Positions 32,011 through 43,090 of a DNA stretch of 64,000 nt are shown here, one piece after another. How positions within the stretch are numbered: position 1 is the first letter of the stretch; each line of letters opens with the position of its first letter. The stretch spans positions 35,501 through 99,500 of the forward strand of contig ARYC01001459.1 in assembly GCA_000711775.1 (NCBI GenBank). The letters are read 5' to 3'. Under the pieces are notes generated by a model that ran no database searches, had not been told where the DNA came from, and was given only the letters and a program-made list of their open reading frames with translations. This DNA is from Oxytricha trifallax (lineage: Eukaryota; Ciliophora; Spirotrichea; Sporadotrichida; Oxytrichidae). A program made the position numbers and the translations under genes.

Positions 32011-32595
32011 TGACTACTTTTAAAAATAATTTTATAATTTTTCTTAGATATCGACAGAGAAAGATCACTTAAAATATTATGGTATAATAATATTATTTAA
32101 ATTGGAATTAGAAATATAGCTATTGCTATTGGAATGGTTTGAAAATAAAGAGGGTTTCATATATTATACAATTTAAAAAATTGAAATAGTGTACTTATTT
32201 AACAGTATTAATTTAAAAACTATTGTAGTATTATTAAAAATTTAAGAACCACCACATTCTGAATCTGTAATTAATATATATTAATGTGAAATGTTTATTA
32301 CAAGATTTTTATTTTTATTATTAAAAAGATAGAATTCCAAAATAATCCTAAATTTAATTTAATTTTCTCATATTATTTTTTCAAATTAGTTTTTTAATTT
32401 ATTTGACAATAGGATTAAATTCAATATTTTATCAAAAGATTTATAAATAATGGGTACTTTTTAAAAATGAATTTCAACACCTAAAAAAATCTTATTTAAA
32501 ATATATTTTCTTACATATACATAATATGCAACACTTTTTCATATTAAATTAAAAAATAATTTTTGCAGTCTGAACACAATTACTGGAAAACTATT
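32011..32595. other. AT-rich spacer before the TBE
   Basis: Only a short LLEWF-like island near 32130-32145, shared with array A at 15045-15065. The last bases (TACTGGAAAACTATT) are the dynein block interrupted by the TBE. Confidence 0.5.
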
Positions 32596-32673
32596 CAAAA
32601 CCCCAAAACCCCTTAATGAGGTTTATAAGTGCTTTGATTTGTAGGTATTTGTTAGGGGTTGGGGATATTAATT
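32596..32673. repeat. TBE copy 1 left inverted terminal repeat
   Basis: A 17-bp C4A4 repeat, then a subterminal part with GAGGTTTATAAGTGCTTTG and TTAGGGGTTGGGG. The complement is at about 36237-36314. Confidence 0.9.
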
Positions 32674-32675
32674 AA

Positions 32676-33741
32676 ACGCAGGTCAAAAATAACAAGCTTT
32701 TGGGGTCAATTTATGATGAAGAGTATATAGATTTAGTGTTTAAACTGCGATTTGGATGTGATATATACAGTGAATATGTCAATCCAGTTCTTAATTATAA
32801 GTCTATTGCACTGCTCTTAAAGCGAAGTCCATCAACTGTTCGCTCACACTGTCTTTTAGCAGTATAACTAAAGTAATAATAGCTGAATTCTAAGCCTTAG
32901 AGGAAATCAAAGTTTCTATAGATGCATATTGACTATCTTATTAATGAAAAAACTTTGAAGTATTGGGCTCACTTCTCTCTCAACCAACGAGCTTCTATGT
33001 TTCATCGACAGTTCCCTGAGTTGAAGATCTCTGCTTAGTCTATAGCAAACATTTATAAACGAAATGGTATCTCTTACAAAGGTGCGAATCGTATCAAGAG
33101 AGTAATTGATTTCACTCTGCCATTTTACAACAACAACTTAAATTATATTTATAATTAAATGGCAGAGAGCCTAATAGAATAATATTAAGTTTATTCATGC
33201 TGACGAGGCTGTGTTTACATTCAACACTTTCATCTAGAAGTCTTGGTATAAGAGGCATAGCAACATAGAAGTATATGACTAGAAAGTCAAGGTATAAACA
33301 ATGGCAATTCTTGGAGGAATTAGCGAGGATGCTGGTTTAGAAACTTATCTTATTCATCCTCGCTCTATTAAGGCAGAGCAGTATAAAAAGTTCTTAGAAC
33401 AGCTTAGAGAGAAGTACCCTGAATAAGAGATTATACTATTTGTTGATAATCTTTCTGTTCATAAAACTAAAGATACAAGGAAGAGTTATGAACAACTTAG
33501 AATAACGCCAGTGTTCAACATACCTTACAGTCCATAGTTTAATGGAATTGAGTTCTACTGGGGTATATTAAAAGGTCATTACAAGAAACTGCTGCTATAC
33601 CACTTGATTCATGACCTACCTATCGATACAGTAGACTTTATTAAAAGCTCAGCGAAGAGAGTAGATAATTTATTAGCTCAACAGTGTGCTAAAGAAGGGA
33701 GAGTGAATGTATATAAATAGGTTTTGTTGTTAAGTTAATGA
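32676..33741 (+). pseudogene. TBE 42-kD transposase, copy 1 (DDE, IS630/Tc1 type)
   Basis: About 350 codons with many TAA/TAG read as Gln. N-terminal part YKSIALLLKRSPSTVRSH looks like a helix-turn-helix. The DDE triad is visible as ADEAVF, LFVDNLSVHKT and YSPQFNGIEFYWG, the last giving the catalytic Glu. Lesions: the start codon of the sister copy (ATG at 51389) is ACG here (32676-32678), and an extra G near 33161 shifts the frame before the first Asp. Stop is TGA at 33739-33741. Non-functional as it stands. Confidence 0.9.
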
Positions 33742-33955
33742 ATATATAAGTCACATCTAAAATTCTTTAGAAGGAGCTGGCTTCTCTTTCTTTTCTTCTA
33801 ATTCTTGCATCCCTCCTCCTAAGTTTCTTCTATTGCTGCCAGCTCCAGCATCTTTGTTTATTGACTCTGGAGGTTAAATATTTGAATAAAGTCTCTTGCT
33901 AACTCATACTTTGTCTGCGACTTTCGCTCTCTGTGAAGCTTGCTCTATTCCTTCA

Positions 33956-34537
33956 TCAAGAAGATGCCAGTACCAGATTTTTCTAAAGAGTTAAGCTACA
34001 AATCTTACTTGAAATATAAGGGTGCTTCTGCAGCTCTGATAGCCAGCTCTCACTTATCTTGATCCCTTGTTTGTCTTTATCTTCTGAAGAGATGCTGTAC
34101 CTTTTCTTATGAGATTCTTGAATAATTTCTTTCAAGTAATCACCTTTAATTGTTGCAAGTATGCCAAAGAAATAGTTTCTTTCAGGTAGTTTATTTGACG
34201 ACTGCTTCTTAGTAGACAGGTAATGCGAAACCTCTGGGTCGTTCATAGCATCATCATATAAGTTAGTCACTGAAATCTCTGGATAGTTTGGAATCTCTGC
34301 AAACTTTACATCTTAAGTTTTTAATGCTTTCTTCTCTTCGCAGAGTATCGCTCTTAGAAATGAAATTTTAGTACCTTCCATCGTTGGGAGGAACAAACCA
34401 ACTACATAATAAAGATTAGCCACTATGAGTTCATTACCTTGCTGCACCAGGTAGCGGTGCAAATCCTCCTTGCTTCTAAATCTTTGAATCAATTCTTGTG
34501 CTTGCACTCTTTTCATTGCATCATTTATTGACTCCAT
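33956..34537 (-). CDS. TBE 22-kD protein, copy 1
   Basis: Open from ATG to TGA, 193 codons with internal TAA as Gln. Starts MESINDAMKRVQAQELIQRF and includes DPEVSHYLSTKKQSSNKLPE. Size, orientation (opposite to its neighbours) and position between the transposase and the kinase gene match the TBE 22-kD ORF, whose function is unknown. No frameshift seen; the sister copy has one. Confidence 0.88.
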
Positions 34538-34744
34538 CTTGTTTACAGATCTAAGAAATGATATTCAAATTTAAGTTTATTGATTTCAATTATATACCTC
34601 TGTAAAACTTACTATTAAATATGGGCATCCTATAGGAGGTCAACCTCTAAGAAGGATATGGAGAAGGTTTTGAGAACTGGTTTCAAACTTGAGAGATTGA
34701 TATCAATTTCTACTGTTATAGTTCCATATTTTTAAATATAAATT

Positions 34745-34905
34745 TGTACGTACTTAATTAGGAGCAGCTCTTAAAATGCTAGTACTTAATTAGGAGCTTT
34801 AATTAATGCTACTACTTGATTAGGAGCACCCTAAATTTAATGATAAAATCACAAAATATCTTCTAAAGCAGTACGTACTTAATTAGGTGCCCTTCCTAAA
34901 TCGGT
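34745..34905. repeat. Internal ACTTAATTAGG repeats of TBE copy 1
   Basis: The motif TACTTAATTAGGAGC occurs about four times with small changes at spacings of 25-75 bp, between the 22-kD start and the 57-kD gene. The same array is at 53456-53620 in copy 2. The position between divergent genes fits a promoter or protein-binding region, but that is inference. Confidence 0.7.
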
Positions 34906-35151
34906 ACTTGCTATAATCAAATTATAATTGAAAGTTAAAATGGTTATTTCCTCACCCATATATTGAGCTGGGTCGTCTCTTAACACTCATATATTCTTCT
35001 CTAATAGTCTAAAAACTTCCCTTGAAACTTGTAAGCTTGCAAAACTCTCATATAAACTCTCAGTAATAGAGGCAGTTTTATAATTTTAAATTCAAATTTA
35101 AATATGAGCGCTTACATTTTAAGAAAAACAACAGCACTTCCATCAAACTAA

Positions 35152-36195
35152 ATGAGACTTACCTTTGGCAGCAATAAAAAGTGTGATAGTTTTGAGATGA
35201 ACTCTTATAAAGAACTACCAGATCAACTGAAGTTTCTCAACAAAAGAAAAGCAAGGGAACAACTTTAAGATACTGAGCTTCAAAAAGCAAGCGAATCAGA
35301 GTATGTGAGGATTGCACGCAATTAACTAGCATCAGAGGCCACTAAAATAATGATTAAAATATAATACAAGAAAATTCCAGTACTAGCATAGATTGATTTA
35401 GATACTTCACTATAAAGCTACCTAATTTTAGAGGACTCCAATGACAAGAAAGTTATTAAGGATCATTAGTATGCTTACAAGGTATATCCTTTCAACTATC
35501 TCCTTAGTGATGATAAATATTAAATGGAGTTTACTAATGAATATTAAGTACTCACTCAGGCTAAGTTTAAAGAGTGCAAATACTTAATAAAGCTAGATGC
35601 TGTTCTCCTAGCCAAAGATCATGTAGCTTTCAGACTACCACTCTTTGAAATGACACTCAGAAATTTCATAACTGATTAAAGAAATCATAGATAGCTTGCA
35701 TTAATATCAACCTAAGCCATACAAAGTATCAAAGAGCTTCATAAGTTAGGCTTTGTTCACAGAGATCTCAAGCCTGAGAATATAATGTTGAACTTTTCAC
35801 CAGTAACAGTAACAATTATTGATTTCAACAGAGCCTTAAGAGTGGAAGTATCAAGGCTTGGAAGTGTAATGGGAACTCCAGGTTATTATCCAGAAAGAGA
35901 AGACTGGAGAGATGGAGACTTACAGTGGGATGTGTGGGCTTTAGCAGCAATAATAATAGAGTGCGATATGCCTCGCAACGATTACTACTCTACAAGGTGC
36001 GAGAAGGATGCAAGGCAAAGAATAAAGCAATTTATTGAGAAAACAAGAGTGTTTCAATCAATGAAGCAAATGGCAGAGTCAATAATAATAAAACCAAACT
36101 CAAGATCAGACATATCAATAGAGTAGATAGAGTTGTGGTTAAGTAAGATAAACTTCAGACCTCTCCTACATGATCCAAAAGCGCATTTTGAGTGA
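35152..36195 (+). CDS. TBE 57-kD gene, copy 1: kinase domain with zinc fingers deleted
   Basis: Open for 347 codons from MRLTFGSNKKCDS to a TGA. The kinase-like C-terminal half shows the catalytic loop HRDLKPENIML, a DFN in place of DFG, and GTPGYYPEREDWRDGDLQWD (APE-like region), then DVWALAA. Compared with copy 2, about 370 bp encoding two C2H2 zinc fingers is missing between KELP and LKFLNKRKA, and the first CxxC is changed (CDSF). A frame-preserving internal deletion. Confidence 0.88.
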
Positions 36196-36236
36196 TTAAA
36201 TTAAATACTTTTACTATAAATTTCACATTAAAACCT

Positions 36237-36314
36237 ATTGATAACCCCAACCCCTATCAAATTCCCTACAAATCAAAGCACTTATAAACCTCAATAACGG
36301 GTTTTGGGGTTTTG
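36237..36314. repeat. TBE copy 1 right inverted terminal repeat
   Basis: Complement of the left repeat, ending GGGGTTTTG and followed by ATT. Confidence 0.9.
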
Positions 36315-36399
36315 ATTCTTATCAAAGTTTTACAAAAAAATAAATTGGATAGTAGATAAATTTTACCAAATACTCATAATAAATAAATTAAATTTAATT

Positions 36400-36730
36400 A
36401 AGTTTAAGAAATATTGGAGGAATGGACAAAAGTGCAAAGAGGCTGGCTCTATCTTTGGCCCATTTTTAGCAGTGAGGATATATAAAGATAAATTCAAATA
36501 TTATGTTAAGTTTCCAAACAGTAGATAAAATTTGGAGAAATGTCATGACCAACACTCACTCAAATCCAAATGATTTTAAATTTAGTTTTAAGCTAATATA
36601 TATGATTTTAGAGTAAAACTAAAATAATTAAAAATGTGCTAGACAGTTGTCTGTAGAGTAGGGTATTTGAGAACTTTCATCAAAGTAATGAGATGGTAGA
36701 TCGCATTCAAAAAGGCTTGAATCAAACTCT
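36400..36730 (+). CDS. Dynein linker block, VQRGWLYLWPIFSSEDI (array B)
   Basis: 36405-36560 reads EILEEWTKVQRGWLYLWPIF then SSEDIQRQ, an intact copy of the dynein linker signature. The frame changes near 36505, after which VDKIWRNVMTNTHSNPNDF continues. About 36640-36730 reads CLDSCL and FIKVMRW/EMVDRIQKGLNQTL. The homologous array A block has a TGA at the Trp, so this is the usable copy of that half. Confidence 0.9.
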
Positions 36731-36894
36731 AAATATTTTTTGAACAGATATAAAATTATCCATATTTTTAAGAATAGGTTTTTTCCATCTACATATATTT
36801 CTCCCATAATTAAAATTATCCTACATTTTATGGATTTATTTGAATGAGTACTTTAATACTAAAATTAAGTTCCAATATTTTTCTTCTTGTCTAA

Positions 36895-37185
36895 TAACGA
36901 TCTCTTGCACATCCTGTCTTAAACGAAAGACCCAATTAAATTTCAATCAGGGCATAGATAAACTAGAGTTCTAGAGGAATGCCACTACCTAAGAGCTGAC
37001 TAAACTTAATTTAATTTATTAATAAAAATTTCAAGTATTTTTATAAGATTTATCAGAGGTATGTACTCGTCGATGGGCGAATATGTACAGTTTGTAGGCC
37101 CAATAAATCCATTCTAAGCAGAAAATCCAAGTGAAGTCAGAAATGTTGAGGATTGGCTTTCAGATGTAGAAACACAAATGATATT
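36895..37185 (+). CDS. Dynein linker blocks (array B)
   Basis: About 36895-37000 is a copy of the FFLSND...TKDP block, with changes that break the reading frame compared with array A. About 37045-37185 reads FIRGMYSSMGEYVQFVGPIN, then PFQAENPSEVRNVEDWLSDV, open and close to array A. Confidence 0.8.
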
Positions 37186-37189
37186 ATTT

Positions 37190-37560
37190 TAATATTTTAA
37201 ATTAAAATGAATTAAAAAATCTGCTTTATTTAGTCATTTATAGACTAATTTCATATATTAAATTTATTACCTTTTAATTTTTAATTTTAAGAATTTTAGT
37301 CACTCAAATAGATTTATGGATTACAAAAGTTGTTTAGATCAATTTTGATAATAAAATTAGAAAATATCATTGTAGAAAGAGCATCATACTAAATTAAATT
37401 TTGCTCGTAAAATTAATATAAAATTTTAACTTAATCAAAGACCCCAACATATCATCAAATCCAATATCAGTTCTGACTCTTGGTGCATTAATAGTTCAAT
37501 TTTAAACTTTAAGAACGTTAAATTTTAAATGTTAAAAATATTTTTTTGGTAATGAAAATT
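37190..37560. other. AT-rich spacer in array B
   Basis: No coding block recognised. Lies between linker and AAA1 blocks. Confidence 0.5.
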
Positions 37561-37755
37561 TCGACTGGATATCATAAATGAGATACTAAATAAAAAGATA
37601 AAGTGTTCACTAAGGGCAAAGAGTCACATTTATATTTTCATTTGAAAATGGTCAGTTGCTCGAGATTTTAAAGTTTTGAATAACAAGGCAATCAAACTAG
37701 ATTGATAATTATTGTATCACTAAACGGATAGATGCTACAGAACATTAATGGGAGC
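37561..37755 (+). CDS. Dynein AAA1 entry blocks, including the 32-bp CYRTLMGA segment (array B)
   Basis: WISQMRY is recognisable near 37565-37585. Around 37640-37700 is a partial QGNQTRL segment with a one-base insertion before TDRC relative to array A. 37724-37755 reads CYRTLMGA and is bounded by ACGGATAGATG (shared with A 10835-10845) and ATGGGAGC (shared with C 59987-59994). Only the pointer-bounded piece is needed to complete AAA1. Confidence 0.85.
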
Positions 37756-37798
37756 ATTGCAATTAAAATAACTGTTATAAATGGGTAAAAGTATTTCC

Positions 37799-37837
37799 GA
37801 GAATACAAAGGATTTACTAAAGCTATTGCTAAACAGT
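37799..37837 (+). CDS. Dynein AAA1 mini-block KAIAKQ (array B)
   Basis: GAGAATACAAAGGATTTA is shared with array A (complement of 10740-10757), then CTAAAGCTATTGCTAAACAGT. It reads KAIAKQ after joining to A at CTAA. It ends with TAAACAGT, repeated at 60080-60087 in array C, which continues CIVFNCSD. Confidence 0.82.
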
Positions 37838-37884
37838 TCATTTAAAAAAATTCTCTTATGTAAAAATACCAAATTCTGAAAGTG

Positions 37885-38100
37885 TTTTGTGGTGCTTGGG
37901 CTTGCTTTGACGAGTTCAACAGAATTGAACTTGAAGTCCTTTCAGTTATAGCACAGCAAATTCTAACTATTTATATAAAAATTATCAGTAGACCACATAC
38001 ACCCTTTATCTTTGATGATGAGCAGATCCCCATGAATCCAACTTGGGAAATATTAAATATTACTCAGTATCCAAGTTTAACTGAAATTAGTATTGCTTGA
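37885..38100 (+). CDS. Dynein AAA1 Walker B blocks (array B)
   Basis: 37885-37973 reads CGAWACFDEFNRIELEVLSV, then IAQQILTI, the AAA1 Walker B and following helix. 37988-38045 reads RPHTPFIFDDEQIPMNPT. The ALMRRR part between them is absent here and present in C (60232-60264). After PT the open frame continues to a TGA at 38098-38100, but with non-dynein sequence. The real continuation (CAVFITMNP) is in array A. Confidence 0.92.
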   Translation, partial: FCGAWACFDEFNRIELEVLSVIAQQILTIYIKIISRPHTPFIFDDEQIPMNPTWEILNITQYPSLTEISIA

Positions 38101-38449
38101 GTAGATATACTTTAGAGAATATGAATAATATTTAAAACTAGTTTGTACGTTAGATTATCCAAGAACATTCAGTTATAGATATAATAAAACACTTAGAAAG
38201 TAAAATTGAAATTTCTTCTAATCAAGTTTTTTAAATAGTTTTATTTTTATTAATTTTATTATTAACCTAAATATGAGAAGATGACCTCAAAATAAAAGGC
38301 TTTTTTTTTATTTTAAAAATATCATTTATAATACAATTTAAAAATTACTTTTTTATTTAATTAATGTACCAATTCAATAATACCTAGCACCGCTATTTAT
38401 AAGTTTTACAGTGTAAAAATCACTCAGTCTTTGATATTGTTTTTTCATA

Positions 38450-38705
38450 TTATAGCAGTTAAATAAATTATCCTAGCTGCTGGAGGTTTGAAGAGAGAAT
38501 ATCCAGTAGAGGACGAAAGCAGATTGGTACATAAATTTTTTATAGATTGCAACATTCCTAAGTTTATTACCGAAGACATCCCACTATTCGAAGGTATCAT
38601 CTCAGATTTATTCTCAACTTAAAACTAATCCAAGCCTAATTACGATATCCTATAGAAAGCAATTAAGGATACTCTACAAGCTAGAAACTTGGAGCAAAAT
38701 TAGGA
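38450..38705 (+). CDS. Dynein AAA2 entry block (array B)
   Basis: Reads IILAAGGLKREYPVEDESRL, then HKFFIDCNIPKFITEDIPLF, EGIISDLFS and NLEQNQEF. It matches 'VLxAAGxLKRxxPxxxExxLLLRAxxDxNLPKFLxxDxPLFxGIxxDLFPG'. It begins at AGCAGTTAAA (38454-38463; repeat at C 60545-60554) and switches at TTGGAGCAAAAT (38689-38700; repeat at C 60748-60759). Confidence 0.92.
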
Positions 38706-38709
38706 GTTC

Positions 38710-39380
38710 AATAAAGATATTTAACACTATTTAAATTTTCTATAGTTAAAATTCATTTTTGATGGTCGTTGTAAACTTAAAAAATTAGCTATTCCTTTCC
38801 TTTCTATATTTATTTTAAATTCTTATCTGCTCTTGACTTGTCTCAAGACATTTTATCTCTAATATGAAATAATTATCTTGTTCATGATGCAGACCTATTC
38901 ACTTAAAGTAAGAAGAAGTACTTTATATAGTGCATGTAATTTTTGTCTATACTTTTCAATTATCAATGTTTTTTATCATCTCACATGATTATTCAGATGG
39001 TGTACTAGCTACAGTTTCTGTAATATTTACTTATTAATAATTAGGGCAGTAATCATCATTATGCTATTTATTATTAAAATAATCACAAAACTTATTATGC
39101 TCTTAAAATAATGATTAAAGGGTCTTTAATTTAGCTATAAAATCTTTTGATAATTCAAAATTTTAAATTGTCTAATTAATGAATTCATTGATAAAAAAAT
39201 CAGGTTCATAAAAAAAAGAGTTGAGAAAAATTTTAAAATATAACCCATGAATAATTTTTATTTTGCTTTATTTGTATATCTCTAAAATTACAGCTAATAG
39301 CTAATTTGAATAGTGCTATAATTTATATAGAATAATAATTTGCGACAAAACTATTAAAAAATTGAACCAGTCAAGAGGTT
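38710..39380. other. AT-rich spacer in array B
   Basis: No coding block. The AAA2 Walker A expected in this interval is absent from B; it is in array A (10017-10260). Confidence 0.5.
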
Positions 39381-40080
39381 CTAGGGTTCATATTTATTTG
39401 GATTGAAAACCTCAACACTGTTCACTTTGATAGATATAAATTATCCTTAAGTGAAATAGTAAAGTTTACACCCAAGATGATAATGATGTTCGAGGTAGAG
39501 GATCTTTTAGAAGCTTCTCCAGCTACCGTAAGCATATGTTGCATGGTCTACATGAATCCTGATAAATTAAATTTATTTTTATGATAAGCTAGGTTGGTAA
39601 GTCTAAGTCAAACACTGGATAAGATCCCTGCCTTCACAGCTAGTCACAGAGGGTCGCTCGCAAGTCTATTAAGAACTTATTGATTATTTCTTGCCAAAAG
39701 TAATGGGTTATCTATTTGGCTATGACCAGACAGTTGAAGAGGAGAGGAGATTGGAAAGTCTAAAGACCGTCATTCAAGTCACTAAAAATTGGAGTTATCG
39801 CAGTTTCCAATCATTATTCGAGAGTATGCTCATGAAAGAAAATTAATAATTGTTAATACATTTAAAGAAGATAACAGGGATAGCTTATACAAGAAGGAAT
39901 AAGAACAGAATGACAGAGAGGAAGCAAAACTTAAGTACGAGTAAATGCAAGGAATTAATTAAGACTCTAAGAAAAAAACAAAGTCTGATGAGAAATATAT
40001 ATTTCATCATTAAATACTGAAATATTTAGCATATCATCTTGAAATTTCGGTTGTTATTGTTTTAGCTCTTAATCGATTGT
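39381..40080 (+). CDS. Dynein AAA2 blocks (array B)
   Basis: 39401-39421 reads IENLNTV (a mini-block with pointers to C and A). 39445-39545 reads EIVKFTPKMIMMFEVEDLLE, then [17 protein letters not shown]. About 39590-39785 reads [20 protein letters not shown] in one frame. 39800-40080 reads SLFESMLMKE, then EDNRDSLYKKEQEQNDREEA, ending ILKYLAYHLE. Family signatures as for array A. The AAA2-AAA3 connection then continues only in array C. Confidence 0.88.
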
Positions 40081-40174
40081 AATCAAATTTTATAATCATA
40101 TTCAAGTAAGTTTAACCTTTAACTTTATAGAGTATAAATAATTTGATTTTAGGATTTTTTATATTTAATTCTAA

Positions 40175-40345
40175 AGCATTATGGTTCCCACTGAAGATAC
40201 AATCCGCTATTCTTTCATGTTAAACGCCTTAGCTACCCATTCATTCTCAATTTCAATACAATAAACAGGGACAGGCAAGACTTCAGCAGTCAAGAAGTTC
40301 CAGAACACCACACTATCTAAAGATGAGTGGGAACTAGGCCAATTT
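40175..40345 (+). CDS. Dynein AAA3 P-loop block (array B)
   Basis: Reads MVPTEDTIRYSFMLNALATH and then QQTGTGKTSAVKKFQNTTLS and KDEWELGQF. The strand before the P-loop (LVLLIGDTG) is missing; C 62231-62267 supplies it. ACAGGGA at 40265-40271 is the shared repeat. Confidence 0.9.
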
Positions 40346-40399
40346 ATAACTTTAATTTAAAACAGCGTTCTAGGTTTAAGATAATACTTATAACTATTA

Positions 40400-40720
40400 A
40401 GAGTTGAAAAGCAAAAGAAAGGAGTCTATAGTACAAAGGTACCAGGTAGAAGACTTTTGATATTTGTTGATGATTTAAACATGCCAGCAAAATAGAATTA
40501 TGGTGCTTAACCACCTATTGAAATGAATTATATAACTATTGATGGATTCTACGACATGAAAGAGAATGAGCTCATAAAGATAGTATAGACAATTTCTTAG
40601 ATTAAAAGAATTCTAAGTGAAAGTAAAACTCTACCCACTAATTGTATCTTTCATTTCAACTTGATTCATATCCCACCTTTTTCAAGTAAATTTATATATC
40701 ATCATTTTATAAAAGTTTAA
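40400..40720 (+). CDS. Dynein AAA3 Walker B block (array B)
   Basis: Reads EKQKKGVYSTKVPGRRLLIF, then VDDLNMPAKQNYGAQPPIEM, and after a gap FYDMKENELIKIVQTISQ and TNCIFHFNLIHI. It matches 'KLVxFIDDLNMPxxxxYGAQPPIELLRQxxDxGGxYD'. The LRQIIDNGG part is replaced by NYITIDG here; C 62445-62485 has it, flanked by ATTGAAATG and GGATTCTA, both repeated here (40517-40525, 40544-40551). Confidence 0.92.
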
Positions 40721-40739
40721 TATTGGGCTACTCAGAGTA

Positions 40740-41010
40740 TCCTAATTAATGGTAGAGATAAATCAAGACTATAACCAAACTAATTTATCATAAATTGTAA
40801 AAGCTGTTGGAGTGCTTCTGAGTGTTTTATTATAAGAGTCATTACCTATTCAACTTAAGATAAGTTTCAGAAATCATTCAAGGCTTACTCATGGTCCCAA
40901 AGGAAGTCGTTAGTTAAACTGAAGAAAAGTAAAAAAATTACTTATACAGAGGTTATGGATGCATGAAAGTATTAGAGTGTTTTCAGACAGATTGGTTATT
41001 ACAATTCTTA
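40740..41010 (+). CDS. Dynein AAA3-AAA4 connection (array B)
   Basis: Reads SFRNHSRLTHGPKGSRQL-like sequence, then RLWMHESIRVFSDRLV. It corresponds to 'HYxFNLRDLSxVxQGLL...LxRLWxHExxRVFxDRLV'. The first part appears in two frames, so a lesion or small IES lies near 40800-40850. No copy in array A or C was recognised. Confidence 0.8.
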
Positions 41011-41429
41011 ATTTAAATTGTAGACTTTATTAAATTAAGAAATAAATTTATTTAAAATTCTAAAAAAAATCAAATTTTTTTTGTAGCAATAATTATCTTC
41101 AAATTTACTAAATTAATCTTGAACATTATATTTTTCTCTCATCTATTATCAGTATAATTACTAAATTAATATATCTTATAAAATTAAAAATACTACAAAT
41201 TGCCGTTGGCGCACCCATCTATATTAAAATTCATCTCTTAAGCGATTATCATTTTATCAATACTATATTTAGATTATTCGAAAATTTCTTCAATATTTTA
41301 TTTATAGAAGAAAATTATTTCTGAAAAAAATAAAATCAGCATACTATAACAATTTTTAGTTTTTTAAATATATATTAGGTATCTATTTTGTCAATTTTAT
41401 TAAATATTTTATTTAATTCTTATTTATCA
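41011..41429. other. AT-rich spacer in array B
   Basis: No coding block recognised. Confidence 0.5.
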
Positions 41430-42060
41430 ATAATGATGAAGATAAACAGCTATTTATGGCGACTTTAGCTCAAACGGTAAACGAGGTAGCTCCAAAGAAT
41501 TTTACTGATTCTAAACAGTAAATCTTGAGTCAATTTATTTTTTAAAAAATCATGGTTTAGGATAAGAATGTTTTAGAAATTAATCGGAATATTAAGGTGC
41601 AAATTATATATAAAATTTGTAATAGTACTAACAAATATATAAAGATAAAATATGAACTTACTGATCTTTGATTACGTAGTCTAACATCTTTCAATTTAAT
41701 AGTAAAGTCATAATTATATGGTTATTATATCGTAAATACTCGAAAAAATAATTGTTAATAAATCAAAGATCTAAATTCTCCAATAAATTATATTTTAAAT
41801 GCAATATTATAATTGTACCAGCATTAATTGGTTCCTGTCCTGGCCTGAGAAAAATCTAATTATCTGTAAAGGGATTTCATAGATATTATTTTTTAATTTA
41901 TAATAAGTATTATTCAATATTTATAAGTCATATCTACAATATAAAACGAAGAGGATGAACTAAAGCAAGCTTTGATAGAATTGATATATTTTTATATTTT
42001 TTATTTTAATTTTCCAAATAACTAAGAACCTGTAGAAGTGAATTATAACTTATTCAACAT
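41430..42060 (+). CDS. Dynein AAA4 remnants (array B)
   Basis: About 41430-41530 reads NDEDKQLFMATLAQTVNEVA then PKNFTDS. About 41811-41880 is a decayed SINWFLSWPEK segment. About 41940-42050 reads NEEDELKQALIELIYF and VNYNLFNMIPVV. The AAA4 P-loop and Walker B are not present in B; array A has them. Confidence 0.6.
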
Positions 42061-42489
42061 GATACCAGTTGTAGATAAGTAATTATTAGTACAAATATAT
42101 AATTTATAACAAATGATATATTAAAACTTTTAGACCCTTAATTAGTATTTTGACATTAATTGATATTAATTTAAGATTATTGTGGGGGAAAAACATTAAA
42201 AACTAATGCATCAATTTACAGGATAAATGAATAATTATTTTTAGCTTTTCAAGTGTAAAAGTAAAGGAACTTATCGTATTAAAAAGATTTAATGATCATA
42301 ATGTATAATTAAAAAGCTGAAAAAATTAATTCGCAATAGCTTAAGATTATTTTTAGTTTTAATTCTAATTTCTACACATTTAAATATTTTGGTGAAATAT
42401 TCCAGCCAATTTGTTATATTGAAATCTTTAAGCTCTTCGAGACACTCATGAACAGAAACTATTAACATATTTGAAGTATTTAATAGGCA

Positions 42490-42685
42490 TCTAAAAGTTA
42501 GAAGAGGCAAATATCATAGTTGACAAAATGAAGGAGCAGCTCGAAGACTTGAAACCTATGCTTGAACAAAAAAGTAAGCAAGTTGAAGCCACTATGATAT
42601 TCTTGGACAAAGAAACAAAAGAAGTCGATGCTGTCAAAGCTGTGGTCGATTAAGAAGCCTAAATTGTTTATAAATTAGAAAGAAA
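42490..42685 (+). CDS. Dynein stalk coiled coil 1 (array B)
   Basis: Reads EANIIVDKMKEQLEDLKPML, then EQKSKQVEATMIFLDKETKE and VDAVKAVVDQEAQIVYK. This heptad-patterned stalk CC1 helix matches 'LxxAxxxVxxLxxELxxxxPxLxxKxxExExLLxxI'. It is the only copy recognised in the window. Confidence 0.88.
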
Positions 42686-42944
42686 TTGCCGAAGGCATCA
42701 AGAATGAGTGTCAGTCAATATGATCTTATGGACTTGATTATTGTAAAATTAAAATTAATTAAATAGAGATTAATCTTGTTTTATACAAAATTTCTAACAT
42801 AAAAAAGTCATAACTACTCTTAACCTTATTGATTGAATTAAAATTCATGTTTTTATTATGGTAAATTTTATCACTATTTTCCCAATATAATAAATTTGCT
42901 CTTGAAGTTGTTGGGATGTTTAATAAAAATCAAAATATATAGAG

Positions 42945-43090
42945 GGACCAGTTGACAAAACGAGCAAGAAAGCAAAGAAAATCCCTGATTATTGGGAAAA
43001 ATCAAAGAAGCTCCTTAATGATTATAAGAAGTATATTAGCTCACTTGAGAACTATGATAAGGATAACATACCTGAGGACCGTATCTAAAA
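42945..43090 (+). CDS. Dynein microtubule-binding domain block 1 (array B)
   Basis: Reads TSKKAKKIPDYWEKSKKLLN, then DYKKYISSLENYDKDNIPED, fitting 'W..AKKLLxDxxFLxxLxxYDKDNIPxxxIKKI' in the dynein stalk head. The only copy recognised. Confidence 0.85.

Larger units (their letters stand above)
32596..36314. mobile_element. TBE transposon copy 1 (3.72 kb)
   Basis: The ends are CAAAACCCCAAAACCCC and its complement (decayed by one or two bases at the right), flanked by ATT (32593-32595, 36315-36317). Inverted terminal repeats are about 78 bp. It has the TBE gene order: 42-kD transposase (plus), 22-kD (minus), 57-kD (plus). TBE (telomere-bearing elements) are germline-limited IS630/Tc1-mariner transposons of oxytrichids, usually about 4.1 kb. 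This copy is shorter because the zinc-finger part of the 57-kD gene is deleted. It is inserted in a dynein block whose array A copy is empty. Confidence 0.95.

Noticed and set aside
42289-42510. Minus-strand ORF of 73 codons
   Set aside because: Low-complexity reading overlapping the start of the plus-strand stalk coiled coil; no family pattern.
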